From Pseudomonadota bacterium (lineage in GTDB: Bacteria; Pseudomonadota; Alphaproteobacteria; Rhizobiales; Beijerinckiaceae): a DNA stretch of 7,078 nt. Of the stretch, positions 6,095 to 7,078 are shown piece after piece. The position numbers and the translations under genes are program-made. The stretch covers positions 1 to 7,078 of the forward strand of contig JAGWRL010000244.1 in NCBI GenBank assembly GCA_028876585.1, given 5' to 3'. The notes under the pieces were generated by a model. It saw only the letters and a program-made list of their open reading frames with translations, was not told where the DNA came from and ran no database searches. Numbering within the stretch: position 1 is the stretch's first letter; every line of letters begins with the position of its first letter.

Positions 6095-7078
6095 ATGGCC
6101 CGCGAAGTTGCGATCATCGGCGATTATTTCATGTTGCCGGAAGCGTTCGAGGAAAAACTGCGCGCGGCCTGCGGCGATGGCGTCGTGGTGCGCGCGCGCA
6201 AGGACAATTGGCCCGATGAGCCGATGGAGCACGGCTACGCCGTCGCCGGCATGGAGGGGCTGAAGGAATATTTCGGCGGCGCCGACGACGTCGTCGAGTT
6301 CATCGGCGAGGCGGAAATCCTCATCACCCATCTCGCGCCAATGTCGGGCGCGATGCTGGCGCGGCTGCCCAAGCTGAAGATGATTGCGGTGTCGCGCGGC
6401 GGCCCGGTCAACATCGACATGAAGGCTGCGCGGGCGCGCGGCGTGTTGGTGGTCAACACGCCGGGGCGCAATTCGTCCGCCGTGGCCGAGTTCACGCTCG
6501 GCGCCATTCTCAGCGAGACGCGCAAGATCCGCGTCGGTCACGAGGCGCTGCGCAAGGGCGAATGGCGCGGCGATCTCTACCGCGCCGACACCACGGGGCG
6601 CGAGCTCAACGAGATGACGGTCGGCGTGATCGGCTATGGCAAGATTGGCACCAAGGTCGTGCGGTTGCTGCGCGCGTTCGGCGCCCGCATCCTGGTGCAC
6701 GATCCTTATATCCAACTCAGCGCCGAGGATGTCGCGGCGGGCGTCAAGCTGGTTGGTTTCGATCAGTTGTTACAGGAGGCCGACGTCGTCACGATGCATG
6801 CGCGGGTGACTGCGGAGACCACGCGCATGATGAACGCCGAGGCTTTCGCGCGCATGAAGCCGGACGCGATCTTCGTCAACACCGCGCGCGGTCCGCTGTG
6901 CGATTACGACGCGCTCTACGCCGCGCTGACGCAGGGCGAGATCGCCGGGGCGATGCTGGAGACGTTTGGCGTCGAGCCGGTGCCGGCCGATTGGCCGCTG
7001 CTGCAACTGCCCAACGTGACGCTGACGCCGCATATCGCCGGCGCCTCGGTGCGCACGGTGACGATCGCCGCCGAGCAG
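6095..7078 (+). CDS. D-isomer-specific 2-hydroxyacid dehydrogenase, NAD-dependent (3' end cut by window)
   Basis: The frame is open from the ATG at 6095 to the window end, giving 328 residues; probably only a short tail is missing. AAGGA at 6085-6089 lies 5 bases before the start. The nucleotide-binding fold is clear: V-G-V-I-G180-Y-G-K-I-G185, then D203 in L-V-H-D-P-Y, whose acidic residue favours NAD over NADP. The catalytic set is complete: R265 in N-T-A-R-G-P-L, E294 in G-V-E-P, and H313 in L-T-P-H-I-A-G. The Arg-Glu spacing of 29 equals that of E. coli SerA. The catalytic-domain loop S100-R-G-G-P-V-N-I-D and the altered L-E-T-F-G-V-E-P (usually L-D-V-F-E-x-E-P) suggest a distinct subgroup. 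It interconverts a 2-hydroxy acid and a 2-keto acid in the cytoplasm. Its place after a kinase suggests a sugar-acid or phosphorylated sugar-acid step, and serine synthesis is less likely. The exact substrate is unknown. Confidence 0.9.
   Translation, partial: MAREVAIIGDYFMLPEAFEEKLRAACGDGVVVRARKDNWPDEPMEHGYAVAGMEGLKEYFGGADDVVEFIGEAEILITHLAPMSGAMLARLPKLKMIAVSRGGPVNIDMKAARARGVLVVNTPGRNSSAVAEFTLGAILSETRKIRVGHEALRKGEWRGDLYRADTTGRELNEMTVGVIGYGKIGTKVVRLLRAFGARILVHDPYIQLSAEDVAAGVKLVGFDQLLQEADVVTMHARVTAETTRMMNAEAFARMKPDAIFVNTARGPLCDYDALYAALTQGEIAGAMLETFGVEPVPADWPLLQLPNVTLTPHIAGASVRTVTIAAEQ

Noticed and set aside
4306..6117. 603-codon open frame on the minus strand across the kinase gene
   Set aside because: It is Arg/Ala/His-rich, shows no recognisable domain and mirrors the kinase codons; long antisense frames without stops are expected in GC-rich coding DNA.
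1..7078. Assigning the system firmly to glycerol (GlpSTPQV) or erythritol (Ery) uptake
   Set aside because: The unequal ATPase pair recalls GlpS/GlpT and the kinase recalls EryA, but gene order and the dehydrogenase match neither system as I know them, and the substrate cannot be read from the sequence.

Overview
The window is one dense, all-plus-strand operon segment with GC-rich, C/G-ending codon use. It encodes an ABC importer of the carbohydrate-uptake type (CUT1, MalFGK-like) followed by catabolic enzymes. Base composition, tight gene packing and protein style suggest an alphaproteobacterium, probably Hyphomicrobiales (Rhizobiales). That placement is an impression from the sequence, not a database result.

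Layout: 1-401 is the 3' end of a family 1 extracellular solute-binding protein. 402-509 is the only real intergenic space. It holds two perfect inverted repeats (411-442 and 457-483), an exposed AGGAGG, and a possible 7-codon mini-ORF whose stop overlaps the next start as ATGA. 510-1418 is a MalF-type permease and 1430-2287 a MalG-type permease. 2290-3381 and 3378-4535 are two different MalK/UgpC-type ATPases that overlap by 4 bases. 4549-6093 is an FGGY carbohydrate kinase. 6095-7078 is an NAD-dependent D-isomer-specific 2-hydroxyacid dehydrogenase, cut by the window end. After 510 all junctions lie between a 4-base overlap and a 13-base gap, so one polycistronic message is very likely. No promoter or rho-independent terminator was seen; the operon begins upstream of the window and probably continues beyond it.

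Working model: a periplasmic binding protein captures a small sugar, polyol or sugar acid. The two permeases form the channel, and an unequal ATPase pair drives import. The kinase phosphorylates the substrate in the cytoplasm and the dehydrogenase oxidises or reduces a 2-hydroxy/2-keto acid in the same pathway. The kinase looks closest to the EryA (erythritol kinase) branch of FGGY kinases, so a C4 polyol or related compound is a reasonable first guess, but the substrate cannot be read from the sequence.

The most notable point is that the two ATPases are degenerate at different, partly complementary positions. ATPase 1 lacks the Walker B glutamate, the switch histidine and a normal LSGGQ. ATPase 2 keeps these but has Glu in place of the Q-loop glutamine and of the D-loop aspartate. 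This predicts an asymmetric heterodimer where classical CUT1 importers use a symmetric homodimer.
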